Shown here piece by piece: positions 1-8,618 of a DNA stretch of 51,454 nucleotides (position 1 is the stretch's first letter; each line of letters opens with the position of its first letter). A model generated the notes under the pieces. That model was not told the DNA's origin. It did no database searches and worked only from the letters and a program-made list of their open reading frames with translations. Source of the DNA: Holophagaceae bacterium. Its GTDB lineage: Bacteria; Acidobacteriota; Holophagae; Holophagales; Holophagaceae. The stretch spans positions 1 to 51,454 of the forward strand of contig JANYBM010000031.1 of assembly GCA_025361125.1 (NCBI GenBank), read 5' to 3'. The position numbers and the translations under genes were made by a program.

Positions 1-666
1 GTGGCCTTTGATCTTCCGCATGACCGTGGTGTACGGCGTGTGGATGGTGTCGTCCTGGTCGCCCATGGGACCGCCGCCCTTGCGCGCCAGAACCCCGATG
101 ACCATGAAGGGCAAGCTTCCCACGCGGATGGTCGTTCCCACTGGGTCTTCACCGCCAGGAAAGAGATTGTCCTGGACCGTCTTGCCCAGCACGCAGACCT
201 TGGCTTGGCTGCGGACCTCTTGCTCGTTGAAGTAACGACCGCTTTCCAGGTTCCAAGATTTGATCTGCAGATAGTCGGGACTGGCCCCGGCGATCTCACC
301 GCAGAGCCAATTCTGGTTGCCATAGACCAAAGGGCGGCTGGCGCGATCATAGGGCGAGGCCGCGGCGACGCTGGCGGAGAGTTCCCGCTGGATGGCGACG
401 GCGTCATCGTCCGTAAGGTTCTCCATGCCGCCCATGCCCATGGACCCTCCGCCAGCCTTCGACGTGGAGCCAGGAAAGATCATGATCAGGTTGGTGCCCA
501 TGCTCTCGATGATGGCTTTGGACGCCCGCTGCGAGCCCTCACCGATGCCGATCATGGCGATGACGGCGCCGACACCGATGATGATTCCAAGCATCGTGAG
601 GAGTGCCCGGGTCTTGTTGCGAAGGATGGCCTGGAATGCCAGTTTCATGAAGTCCGTGGGATTCAT
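1..666 (-). CDS. MacB-like ABC transporter permease (FtsX family), C-terminus off the window edge
   Basis: The reverse strand is open from an ATG at 666 to the window edge, giving the first 222 residues. A short cytoplasmic start is followed by a membrane helix containing LLTMLGIIIGVGAVIAMIGI, then a periplasmic stretch with the S-x-GTNLIMIFPG pattern typical of the MacB periplasmic core domain. GAGG lies six bases before the ATG. Such permeases pair with an ATP-binding subunit and drive tripartite efflux or lipoprotein and peptide export; the partner gene is not in view. The missing part should hold the remaining three helices. The plus-strand reading of the same bases has no family features and is a shadow. 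The family assignment is good; the substrate is unknown. Confidence 0.85.
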   Translation of the reverse strand, partial: MNPTDFMKLAFQAILRNKTRALLTMLGIIIGVGAVIAMIGIGEGSQRASKAIIESMGTNLIMIFPGSTSKAGGGSMGMGGMENLTDDDAVAIQRELSASVAAASPYDRASRPLVYGNQNWLCGEIAGASPDYLQIKSWNLESGRYFNEQEVRSQAKVCVLGKTVQDNLFPGGEDPVGTTIRVGSLPFMVIGVLARKGGGPMGDQDDTIHTPYTTVMRKIKGH

Positions 667-866
667 AGCTAGCCTCTGCTCGTTATCACCAAAGCAAACT
701 GCCGCGGTGCCTTGTGGTGGCATTCCCAAATTCGCCCAAATTTATTGTGCGCCTCAGAGGCAGCACATCGGTCACTACCTCAACCGTGGGGTAATGCCGT
801 TCAGACGAAGAGGGGGCCGCGTGAGCTACCCCGGAATTCACTTCACCCAGTCGGCAAGACGCGCTT

Positions 867-897
867 CTTGTTGGTATCGGCTCTGCCGATAAACAAG
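867..897. repeat. Imperfect 13-bp hairpin between the permease and the RpiR gene
   Basis: TATCGGC (875-881), a TCT loop and GCCGATA (885-891) form a perfect stem. CTTGTT (867-872) and AACAAG (892-897) extend it after a two-base GG bulge. It lies in the roughly 295-base gap downstream of the RpiR gene and upstream of the permease gene. There is no clear U-run on either strand, so an operator or mRNA-stabilising hairpin is as likely as a terminator. I see nothing else in the gap. Confidence 0.5.
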
Positions 898-961
898 ACA
901 AACAGGTTTCTGCTGCCCTCCTTGACCGGGGGTTTCCGAAATTTTTACAGGCACCATCGCT

Positions 962-1876
962 TCAGCTACTACGGAGCTTGCCCGGCTTCTGCAACGGCAA
1001 CGCTCCCGGCTGCTTGGGCAGCCAGTGATCCACAAAGAGGGGCTGGGCAACCTTGTCGGCGGCCTTCAGGCGCTGAAGCGTGCCGGACTGGTCCCGGGCC
1101 GCGAGGACGATGGCGAAGGCGTGGGAGAGGGTGGCGAAGGAGGTGAGGCTGAAACTGAAGAGAAGATCCTCACTGGGAACGGGAATCAGGATGTCGGCTT
1201 GGTGAGCCAGTGGCGAGTCCTTGCGGTCCGAAAAGGCAAGGACGGGAACCCCGTTCTCTTTGGCGAAGCTGGCGGCGTCCACGGTCTCGCGGCTGTAGGG
1301 CGAAAAACTGATCACCACCAGCAGATCTTTAGGCCCAAGGTTGGCGACCTGATTGGAGAAATCCGAAGGGAGCGCCGCAATGCAGGGTACCCCGGCCTGG
1401 GTGAGGTAGAACGCGAAGATCAGACCCATAACGTGGCCCACTCCCCGACCCAGAATCACCCGGTGATCCGCTTGCACCAACAGTCGCGCGGCGGATTCCA
1501 ATACAGTTGGGTCCACGGCCTGGATAAGCCGCGAAAGATGGTCCCCATCCCGGCGGACCACACCGGCCAATGTCCCGAGCATGTCCTGGGGGACCTGGAG
1601 CTGCGCCAGTTCTGCTTCTTCAGAACGGGCGCTGCAAGCTTCCCGAAGCGCATTCCGGAATTCGCTGAAGCCCGTGTAGCCCAGGCGCTTGGCAAACCGG
1701 ATGACAGTCCCCACGCTCACCCGAGAGCGTTCGGCCATGGCTTCAATGCCCCAAAGCGCGCCCAGCAGGGGATCCGCCATCAGGACATCGGCGATGGCAC
1801 GCTGGGCCTCCGGCAAATTCCGGTAACTCTCCGCCAAGCGGATCTGGATTGCGGGAACGGCGGGTAAGATCGACAT
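962..1876 (-). CDS. MurR/RpiR family transcriptional regulator (HTH + SIS)
   Basis: The protein has about 304 residues. The N-terminal third is an RpiR helix-turn-helix, including ERSRVSVGTVIRFAKRLGY, the usual S-x-x-T-V-x-R-F-x-K-x-L-G pattern. The C-terminal part is a SIS sugar-phosphate-binding domain with LGRGVGHVMG and VVISFSPYSRET. Members sense phosphorylated sugars or related metabolites and repress or activate neighbouring operons. It sits 52 bases downstream of the molybdenum-hydroxylase operon on the same strand and may regulate it, which is inference. I chose the ATG at 1876; an in-frame GTG at 1900 would add eight residues. Neither has a strong ribosome site. Confidence 0.88.
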   Translation of the reverse strand: MSILPAVPAIQIRLAESYRNLPEAQRAIADVLMADPLLGALWGIEAMAERSRVSVGTVIRFAKRLGYTGFSEFRNALREACSARSEEAELAQLQVPQDMLGTLAGVVRRDGDHLSRLIQAVDPTVLESAARLLVQADHRVILGRGVGHVMGLIFAFYLTQAGVPCIAALPSDFSNQVANLGPKDLLVVISFSPYSRETVDAASFAKENGVPVLAFSDRKDSPLAHQADILIPVPSEDLLFSFSLTSFATLSHAFAIVLAARDQSGTLQRLKAADKVAQPLFVDHWLPKQPGALPLQKPGKLRSS

Positions 1877-1928
1877 GGGACAGAAAAAATAGATTACCAC
1901 TCTCGGTATAAATTTTATTCGCCGTTGG

Positions 1929-2828
1929 TTATGCCCGTATTTGTGGCCGCTTGAATCGTTCGATCATTGCTTCCAGCAATTGTCCCAGCACATTGGCGGA
2001 CACTTTGCGCCGGTAGCTGGCGGTGCTGCGGATGTCATCTATGGGACGAATGTCTTCCAGCAGGGCCTGCTTGGCCTCGGCGATGGAATGATCATCGAGA
2101 GCTTCCAGCCTTTGCCCCTGGATCAGCATTTCGGTGGTCAGAGCTCGCAATGGCACCGGGGCCACGCTGCCCATTCCCAACCGGAATTCAGCCACGCGGC
2201 CCTCTTCCGCTCGGGCATAGGCCGCGAGGCAGACTTTGGAAATGGCCTGCGCCTTTCGCGTACCCACCTTGCGGAAAAAATGGAATGTGTCGCCGGTGGT
2301 GCGTGGAAGGCGGATCCGCGTGATGAGTTCTTCTGGCAACATCACCGTTTGCTTGTAATCCGTATGAAAACTCTCGTAGGGGACCCACCGGGACCCCGCT
2401 AGGGATTGCAACTGCACTTCGGCACCGTAAGCCAGCAGGCTGGGCGGAGTATCGGCGGCGGGGCTGCCGTTGGCGATGTTGCCCGCAAGGGTGCCTCGGT
2501 TCTGGATGGCCATGGCGCCGGTCACCCGGGCGCTTTGCACCAGGTTGGGAAATTCGGCCCTGAGCAAAGAATGGCTGCGGACATCCGCGTAAGTAGTCAG
2601 GGCGCCTAGGCTGATGTTCTCTGGGGATATCTCGATTCCCCGTAGTTCATCAAGCCCCCACAGATTCAGAAAACGCGTGAAGGGCAGGGTTCCCGCCGCG
2701 AAGGGAACCATCAAATCCGTGCCCCCGGCGAGCGGACGCCAAGTGCCCTTTTCGGCGAACAGGATCTCTAGGGCACCCACCAGGGAGGCTGGCGTGTGCA
2801 CAGTACAGCTTGGTGCCTGGCCCTTCAT
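1929..2828 (-). CDS. Xanthine dehydrogenase-type FAD-binding subunit (XdhB/CoxM family)
   Basis: 299 residues, normal for the medium subunit of three-subunit molybdenum hydroxylases. LAGGTDLMVPF near residue 35 and GTLAGNIANGSPAADTPPSL near residue 110 are the FAD-contacting motifs of this family. The C-terminal third is the CO_deh_flav_C domain. Electrons pass from the Mo centre through the two 2Fe-2S clusters to this FAD and then to an acceptor. Its start overlaps the end of the 2Fe-2S gene by four bases (ATGA), so the two are translationally coupled. The substrate (purine or another N-heterocycle or aldehyde) cannot be fixed from sequence. Confidence 0.93.
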   Translation of the reverse strand: MKGQAPSCTVHTPASLVGALEILFAEKGTWRPLAGGTDLMVPFAAGTLPFTRFLNLWGLDELRGIEISPENISLGALTTYADVRSHSLLRAEFPNLVQSARVTGAMAIQNRGTLAGNIANGSPAADTPPSLLAYGAEVQLQSLAGSRWVPYESFHTDYKQTVMLPEELITRIRLPRTTGDTFHFFRKVGTRKAQAISKVCLAAYARAEEGRVAEFRLGMGSVAPVPLRALTTEMLIQGQRLEALDDHSIAEAKQALLEDIRPIDDIRSTASYRRKVSANVLGQLLEAMIERFKRPQIRA

Positions 2829-3322
2829 GACCGGGACTCTTTGGCCACTTGAAGGGCCCGCTCTGCAGCGTCTGCCACAGAATCCACAATCTTCACATAG
2901 CCCGTACAGCGGCAGAGGTTCCCCGCCAGACCATCACGGATCTGGGCCTCGTCGGGTTGCGGACATCGATGCAGCAAATCCACCGCAGCCATGACCATGC
3001 CTGGAGTACAGATGCCGCATTGGGCTCCGCCGCAGTGCAGGAATGACTCCTGAACCAAGTGGAGTTGTTCTTCCGAAGCAACGCCTTCGATGGTGCACAA
3101 CTCGCCGCCTTCAGCTTGCACCGCCGGTATCAGACAACTATTCACCAGCTTACCGTCGAGAATCACCGAGCAGGCACCGCACTCGCCCTCGCCACACCCC
3201 TCCTTGGTTCCCGTCAGGTGTAAGTCTTCGCGGATCACATCCAGGAGCCGCGCCATGGGCCATACGTCTAGGGTCCGGGCTTGGCCATTGACATTGAGGG
3301 ATAATTTCATTTTTTCAGCCAT
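2825..3322 (-). CDS. Xanthine dehydrogenase-type 2Fe-2S subunit (XdhC/CoxS family)
   Basis: 165 residues, the family's normal size. The N-terminal plant-ferredoxin-like cluster is CGEGECGACSVILDG followed by a fourth Cys in LVNSCL. The C-terminal helical cluster uses CGGAQCGICTPGM and CRCTGY. The subunit relays electrons from the Mo subunit to FAD. It overlaps the Mo-subunit gene by eight bases and the FAD gene by four, so all three are one operon. The start could also be the ATG at 3310 (MKLSLNVNG), which fits the family's usual N-terminus; I kept 3322. Confidence 0.94.
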   Translation of the reverse strand: MAEKMKLSLNVNGQARTLDVWPMARLLDVIREDLHLTGTKEGCGEGECGACSVILDGKLVNSCLIPAVQAEGGELCTIEGVASEEQLHLVQESFLHCGGAQCGICTPGMVMAAVDLLHRCPQPDEAQIRDGLAGNLCRCTGYVKIVDSVADAAERALQVAKESRS

Positions 3323-5555
3323 TGGAAGACTCGACTAGTTCCATTAATCGTTCGGGTGTCAGTGGGATCTCCCGCGGCGTCACCGTGGCCAGCGCATCCT
3401 GTATCGCATTGAGCAGGGCAGGGGCGGAACCGTCCATGGGCAATTCACCGATTCCTTTGGCGCCACCGGGACCCAATGGATAGGGACTCTCCTCAAAATA
3501 GACCCGGATGCGGGGCAGATCCATGCTGGTGGCCATGATGTAGTTGGTCATTTGCCCATTGGCCATGCGACCCTCGTTCCACACCACCTGCTCGGAAAGT
3601 CCATACCCGATGCCCTGGGCCACGCCACCCTCAATCTGGCCTTCAGCCAAGGTGGGATTGAGCACCCGTCCCACTTCCTGCAAGGCCACAAAATCTTCAA
3701 CCTGCACCTCGAACGTGCGGGTATCCACAGCGACCTCCGTCGCATAGCAGGCCCAGGCAAAAGTCGTATAGGCATCGCCCTTGTAGTTTTGGTCATCCCA
3801 AACGATCTGGGGTGGCGTACTGTATTGGGAATAGGCTTTTAAGTGACCATTTTTAGCAAGGTATTGCTTCACGGCATTGGAAAAGGCTTCGCCAGCATAA
3901 GGTTCCGAAAGAAAACCCGCTTGGAGCAAAATCTGGCGAAGCCCGATGGCCGCTTCTTGCACCAGCTTTCCCACCACCATAGTGGTTCGTGACGCAACGG
4001 TAGGCCCGCTGTCGGGAACCAGAGCGGTGTCTGGTCGGGCCACTTCCACATACTCCAAGGGCACTTTCAAGACTTCGGCAACCACTTGGCTGAGGATGGT
4101 GTTGGCCCCTTGCCCCATTTCCGTAGCTGCCGCCAGCACGTGGATTTTGCCATCTTCCCGGCCCTCCACCCCCGCAACAGAAGCCAGATAGGATTCCCCA
4201 GCGCCCGTAAACCCGCAGCCGTGCATGAAACTTGCAAAACCAACACCCCTCTTGATGGGGCTTGAACTCGCATTGTGGACCCGGCAACTTTCCTGCTTGG
4301 CTGTGTAATCCAGCTTTTCAAGGGCTCGATCCAGCAGTCCCGGCAGGTCAATGGCCTCCTTGATGATTTGCCCCGTAGCGGTGCTGTCGCCCATCTTGAG
4401 CAGATTCTGCTTGCGGAGGGCAATTGGATCCATGCCCATTTCTGCGGCGGCCACATTCATGTGGCGTTCGATGGCAAACAGGCTTTGAGGTGCGCCAAAT
4501 CCCCGGAACGCACCGTGGGGAGGCGTATTGGTGGCCACGGCCCTGGCCCGAATGCGGGTGTTTGGGCAGCGGTAGGGCCCGCCAGCATGGATGGCGCCGC
4601 GGCTGAGCACCACCGGCGTCAGGGTCAGGTAGGCCCCGCCATCCAAAGCAAAATCTATATCCAACGCCAACAACTGCCCTTCGGCGTCAAAGGCGCTACG
4701 GATGCGCGTGCGCGATGGGTGGCGTTTAGTGGTGGCCACCATGTCCTCTTCCCGGTCGTAAACGATCTTCACGGGCCGTCCACCGGACTTCAGGGACAGT
4801 AGCGCCGCGTGTCCCGCAATCAGGCTTGGGTAATCCTCCTTGCCACCGAATCCGCCGCCGGTTTCCATCTGGATGACGCGAACCTTTTCATCGGGCAGAT
4901 TAAAAAGGTGTTTCAGTGCTTTGTGAACATAATAGGGACATTGCAGCGAACCCCAAACCGTGACACCTTCCTCTGCCTTGGCCACCGCGATGGCCCCATT
5001 GGGTTCTATGTAGAGTTGTTCCTGGGCGCCGGTCTTGTACTCGCCTTGGACGATGTGGGTGGCCGCGCCCCAAACTGAATCCACATCTCCTTGTTCGATG
5101 AGAATGTCTTTAAACGAATTGTCCGAGCCCCAGATTACTTCTCTACAGGCCAGGGATTCTTCCAGATCAAAAAGCGGTGGTAGGGGTTCGATGATCAATC
5201 GCACCGCGGCTCTGGCTTTCTCCAACAGGTAGCGATCCTCGTGGGCCAGCAGCACCACGGGTTCCTCGGGATGGTTGATGCGATCCAGAGCCAGGAAGGG
5301 CTGGTCCTGCTCGATGAGGGCCACATAAAGATCCCCGGTCACATCCTTGGCGGTGACGATGATGAATTCGTCCCAAGGAATCCCTTCTCCGAATTCGATG
5401 CCCTTGAGAATGCCCCTGGCCACCCTCGAGCGCACGGTGGCGCCGTAGAGCATCCCCGACATGCACACATCGTCGGTGTACTGGGCCGCGCCGGTGACTT
5501 TAGCCCGGCCTTCTTTGCGAATTCTCGAATGACCGATGTGGAGCGATGGGTTCAT
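3315..5555 (-). CDS. Xanthine dehydrogenase-type molybdopterin-binding large subunit
   Basis: 746 residues in the Ald_Xan_dh_C plus MoCoBD arrangement. HGAFRGFGAPQ matches the xanthine-dehydrogenase type rather than the AYxCSFR active-site loop of form I CO dehydrogenase. Near the C-terminus GGAKGIGELPMD carries the conserved glutamate that acts as catalytic base in the family. GGGFGGKEDYP is the molybdopterin-contact glycine motif. It hydroxylates a heterocycle or aldehyde using water. First gene of the tight three-gene operon, starting 86 bases after the ferredoxin gene. A purine substrate is plausible but not proven. Confidence 0.93.
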   Translation of the reverse strand: MNPSLHIGHSRIRKEGRAKVTGAAQYTDDVCMSGMLYGATVRSRVARGILKGIEFGEGIPWDEFIIVTAKDVTGDLYVALIEQDQPFLALDRINHPEEPVVLLAHEDRYLLEKARAAVRLIIEPLPPLFDLEESLACREVIWGSDNSFKDILIEQGDVDSVWGAATHIVQGEYKTGAQEQLYIEPNGAIAVAKAEEGVTVWGSLQCPYYVHKALKHLFNLPDEKVRVIQMETGGGFGGKEDYPSLIAGHAALLSLKSGGRPVKIVYDREEDMVATTKRHPSRTRIRSAFDAEGQLLALDIDFALDGGAYLTLTPVVLSRGAIHAGGPYRCPNTRIRARAVATNTPPHGAFRGFGAPQSLFAIERHMNVAAAEMGMDPIALRKQNLLKMGDSTATGQIIKEAIDLPGLLDRALEKLDYTAKQESCRVHNASSSPIKRGVGFASFMHGCGFTGAGESYLASVAGVEGREDGKIHVLAAATEMGQGANTILSQVVAEVLKVPLEYVEVARPDTALVPDSGPTVASRTTMVVGKLVQEAAIGLRQILLQAGFLSEPYAGEAFSNAVKQYLAKNGHLKAYSQYSTPPQIVWDDQNYKGDAYTTFAWACYATEVAVDTRTFEVQVEDFVALQEVGRVLNPTLAEGQIEGGVAQGIGYGLSEQVVWNEGRMANGQMTNYIMATSMDLPRIRVYFEESPYPLGPGGAKGIGELPMDGSAPALLNAIQDALATVTPREIPLTPERLMELVESSNG

Positions 5556-5641
5556 GCTGCGTACCTGCTTAGCCTTGAAAAACTAGCAGGGATGCGGCTT
5601 TAGCGCAATGTTTCAATATCGAAAAGCGTTAACCCCTGGCC

Positions 5642-6289
5642 TCAGTGCCTTGGGTCCACCACGATGGCGGGCTCAACGGTTGGGCAGCCGAACACACATA
5701 ACCCGCAGCCGGTGCAGTAGTCCTCCATCACTTCTGGATGAGGAACACTGCCGTCCTCGGTATCCACAATGCGGATTGCCACACCGGGATAGGGGCAACG
5801 GTCCACGCAGGTGCGACAGGCCTGAACATTCACGCCATCGTGTTCATACGTTAGGCATAGGGCTTCTTTTACTCTGGCGGTGCCCATGCGCACGGCCCGG
5901 GGGCCATCCAGCAGTTCCCCGTCCCGAGTTGTGCGCTGAGGCCATACCAAGGCCCGGGCTTCTTCAGGACAGGCTTTGACACAGGGCAGATCGCTACATA
6001 AAAAACAAGGCATGGAGCGGGGATCAAGGTAGGGCGCATTGAGCCCCAGACCCATGTTGGAACCACCCTTGATGATGGAATCCTGGGGACAGGCTGGAAT
6101 GCAGTCACCACAGCGGGTGCAGGCCGTCAAAAAGGCAAATTCATCCAGGGCACCGGGGGGGCGCAATACCCTTGGGCTGGCCTTCGTGATGGCTTCTTCC
6201 ACTTGCTCCGCCATGAACCCGGCCACGAGCGTTCCCAGCGACTTGAAGAAGTCGCCACGCCCTTGGGGTTGATCGAGTTTTTTAGCCAC
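5642..6289 (-). CDS. Ferredoxin with four 4Fe-4S clusters (NapF/MauM-NapG type)
   Basis: 215 residues, starting at GTG (6289). Four cysteine clusters are visible: CTRCGDCIPACP, CFLCSDLPCVKACP, a third around ACRTCVDRCPYPG, and CTGCGLCVFGCP. This is the NapF/NapG/MauM-like electron-carrier layout. The N-terminal GRGDFFKSLGTLVAG resembles a Tat signal but lacks the twin arginine, so I expect a cytoplasmic protein. It lies 13 bases from the upstream ASADH-like gene and upstream of the molybdenum-hydroxylase operon. It may take electrons from that enzyme or supply them; the partner is inferred from position only. Confidence 0.85.
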   Translation of the reverse strand: MAKKLDQPQGRGDFFKSLGTLVAGFMAEQVEEAITKASPRVLRPPGALDEFAFLTACTRCGDCIPACPQDSIIKGGSNMGLGLNAPYLDPRSMPCFLCSDLPCVKACPEEARALVWPQRTTRDGELLDGPRAVRMGTARVKEALCLTYEHDGVNVQACRTCVDRCPYPGVAIRIVDTEDGSVPHPEVMEDYCTGCGLCVFGCPTVEPAIVVDPRH

Positions 6290-6302
6290 GGGCGGGATCC
6301 AA

Positions 6303-7127
6303 TTAAAGACCCAGGAGGCGAAGGGTAGGCCTCAAGATTCCCCAGAGGATGGGATCGAAACCAAGGGTGAGCATTCCTTGCTTTCCATCGGAGGACAGGC
6401 TGAGGTGGGCCAACAGGTTGATGCTGACGGCCACATCCCTGGAGGTCGGAGGCTGTTCCACCCAGGCGACGCCCTCGGGCGGGGGCTTCAAGACTAGCTG
6501 CTTGCCTTCCGATGCTCGTAGATTCAGCACCAGCAAGTCTCCGTGAAAAGTAGGTGTGCGCACCTCCACCAGATTCCCCCTCGGGGACTGCGGCACCAGT
6601 TCGAACGCCGCCCGATAACCCAGGGTGTGGGTGTCCGGCTCCTCGCCCCGGATGACGGCGGCGGTCTGCTCCATGAGGCCCCCGAGCCCTACATCGCCCA
6701 AGTGGGCGATGGAACGCAGATGGGTGCCAGACACGTCTCCGATACCCTCCACAAGCAGGGGCAGTTGTGCCAGCACTTGTTCCAAGGCTGATCGCCCACG
6801 GTAGCGCAATGTGCCCACTGGCCATTCTCCAGCGAGGGGCATGGGCTCCCCGGATTCCGTTGGATCAGCCTCGGAGCGTAAATCCAGGATTCTCCCAGGG
6901 AAATCCAGGAAAAGATCTGCGGCGACTGGCGTATCGGCCAGAATCACCACATCCAAGTCCCGCAGCAGGTCGGGTTCCGGGGCAAAAACGATCAAATCAC
7001 CTTCTTCATCCTGTTGGGTCATGGGCCCCGTGGCAAGGGGCAGAACCGAGCAGTCCTGGGGTTCCAAAGCGGCCACAAGCTCACGCCCCAACAAAGTCTG
7101 GGCACCAATAACGGCAAGTTTTAACAT
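6303..7127 (-). CDS. Aspartate-semialdehyde dehydrogenase-like protein (USG-1 type), probably non-catalytic
   Basis: 274 residues against about 340-370 for true ASADH. The N-terminus LKLAVIGAQTLLGRELVAAL is a Rossmann nucleotide-binding start of the Semialdhyde_dh type. The dimerisation domain follows, but the nucleophilic Cys of ASADH (N-C-T/S motif) is absent; the only Cys is in the CSVLP stretch near residue 27. This matches the E. coli USG-1 class of paralogs, whose function is unknown. I chose the ATG at 7127 because AAGGA lies six bases upstream; the ATG at 7133 is too close to it. That ribosome site overlaps the stop region of purB. Confidence 0.75.
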   Translation of the reverse strand: MLKLAVIGAQTLLGRELVAALEPQDCSVLPLATGPMTQQDEEGDLIVFAPEPDLLRDLDVVILADTPVAADLFLDFPGRILDLRSEADPTESGEPMPLAGEWPVGTLRYRGRSALEQVLAQLPLLVEGIGDVSGTHLRSIAHLGDVGLGGLMEQTAAVIRGEEPDTHTLGYRAAFELVPQSPRGNLVEVRTPTFHGDLLVLNLRASEGKQLVLKPPPEGVAWVEQPPTSRDVAVSINLLAHLSLSSDGKQGMLTLGFDPILWGILRPTLRLLGL

Positions 7128-7137
7128 AAACATTCCT

Positions 7138-8595
7138 TTAGACGTTAATTGGGGCTATTGCTGTTGGAACATGGCCGCTCAGAACAGGGCCTACTTCCGT
7201 AGCCAGAAAGGCCCGGACTTGTTCTCCCGCGCGGCCGGTGAACCGATGGGGATCCAATACTGACAGCAACTCGCCCTCATTCATTCCCCACGCTGGGTCC
7301 GCAGCAAGAAGGGAGAGCAATTCGTTACCTTTGCCTTCTTCCTTGATGCGGCGCCCGGCTTCCTGGGCGGCCACACGGAAGCGCTCGTGTAAATCCTGGC
7401 GATCCCCACCCCGTTTGACAGCTTCCATAAGCAGCACCTCCGCGCCCATGAAAGGCAGCTCCTGGTTCAGTCGCAGCTCGATCATTTTAGGGTAAACCAC
7501 CAACCCGGAAGCTACATTCAGATAAAGCGCCATAATTGCATCTACGGCCAGTAGCCCCTGGGAAATCGTCAACCGCCGATGGGCGCTGTCGTCTAGGGTG
7601 CGTTCCAACCACTGCGTCGCACTGGTTTGGTAGGTGGACGGCAGCAACCCAAGCGTGAACCGGGACAGACTGTTGATGCGTTCACTGCGCATGGGATTTC
7701 GCTTGTAGGGCATGGCGCTGGAGCCGATCTGGCTCTTCTCGAAGGGCTCTTCAACTTCCTTGAGGTGCTGGAGCAGGCGCATATCACACGCGAATTTACT
7801 GGCGGATGCGGCAAGCCCGCAAAGAACTTGGCCGATGCGGTCCTCCAACTTTCGCGTGGCGGTTTGACCGCTGATAGGAATGGCCTTGACTCCAACTTTT
7901 TGACAAAACCGGTTTTCGAGTTCATCAACCTGTTCACCCTTGCCGTCGAACAATTCCAGGAAACTGGCTTGGGTGCCCGTGGTGCCTTTGACGCCGCGAA
8001 CGGGTGTGGTGGCGATAAGGTGATCCAGGTCCTCGAGATCCAGCAAAAGATCCTGGATCCAAAGGCAGGTCCGCTTCCCGACCGTGGTGGGCTGGGCAGG
8101 TTGGAAGTGAGTGAAACCCAGCGTTGGCTGGTCCTTCCAGATATCAGCGAAGCTGGATAAGGCCGCGATGACATCTAGCATTCGCTTCCGAAGCAGTTGC
8201 AGGGCTTCATGGCAGATCAATAAATCACCATTATCGGTCACAAAACAGCTTGTGGCACCCAAATGAATGATGGGCCGGGCCATGGGCGCTTGCTCTCCCC
8301 AGGCGTGGATGGCGGCCATGACGTCGTGGCGCATGTCGGTCTCGTACCTGGAGATCGCATCAAGATCTACGCTGTCCTGGGTGGCCCGCATTTCAGCAAT
8401 CTGTTCAGGGCAGATTGGCAGGCCCAACTCCATCTCGCTTTCGGCCAAGGCGATCCAAAGGCGCCTCCAAACCCGCTGCCGATATAGGGGTGAGAGCAGC
8501 CTTACCATGGCCTTGGTCGCATAGCGCTGGGCCAGCGGATGCTCGAACCGTTCAAGCTCTGGGGCCTCGCTGGGGGGAAGAAAGGGTTTATCCAT
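7138..8595 (-). CDS. purB: Adenylosuccinate lyase, eukaryote-like form
   Basis: 485 residues. The fumarase/aspartase signature GSSAMPYKRNPMRSE is intact, and IIHLGATSCFVTDNGDL and LGFTHFQPAQPTTVGKR are the substrate-binding segments. The enzyme splits SAICAR and adenylosuccinate, releasing fumarate, in purine synthesis. Length and several blocks (RHDVMA, GVKGTTGTQASFL, ELPFMG, SRF/FTGRA) resemble my recollection of animal ADSL (about 484 residues) far more than the roughly 430-residue bacterial type. It begins 23 bases after the kinase stop and runs into the ASADH-like gene. Confidence 0.95.
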   Translation of the reverse strand: MDKPFLPPSEAPELERFEHPLAQRYATKAMVRLLSPLYRQRVWRRLWIALAESEMELGLPICPEQIAEMRATQDSVDLDAISRYETDMRHDVMAAIHAWGEQAPMARPIIHLGATSCFVTDNGDLLICHEALQLLRKRMLDVIAALSSFADIWKDQPTLGFTHFQPAQPTTVGKRTCLWIQDLLLDLEDLDHLIATTPVRGVKGTTGTQASFLELFDGKGEQVDELENRFCQKVGVKAIPISGQTATRKLEDRIGQVLCGLAASASKFACDMRLLQHLKEVEEPFEKSQIGSSAMPYKRNPMRSERINSLSRFTLGLLPSTYQTSATQWLERTLDDSAHRRLTISQGLLAVDAIMALYLNVASGLVVYPKMIELRLNQELPFMGAEVLLMEAVKRGGDRQDLHERFRVAAQEAGRRIKEEGKGNELLSLLAADPAWGMNEGELLSVLDPHRFTGRAGEQVRAFLATEVGPVLSGHVPTAIAPINV

Positions 8596-8618
8596 CGTTT
8601 CAGTTTGGCAGATCGGAC

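Noticed and set aside
1-672. Long plus-strand ORF over the permease region
   Set aside because: It lacks family motifs and lies opposite a frame with clear MacB permease features.
7150-7168. TGTTGGAACATGG near the purB end as a fifth parS
   Set aside because: Only one half-site matches and the spacing is wrong.
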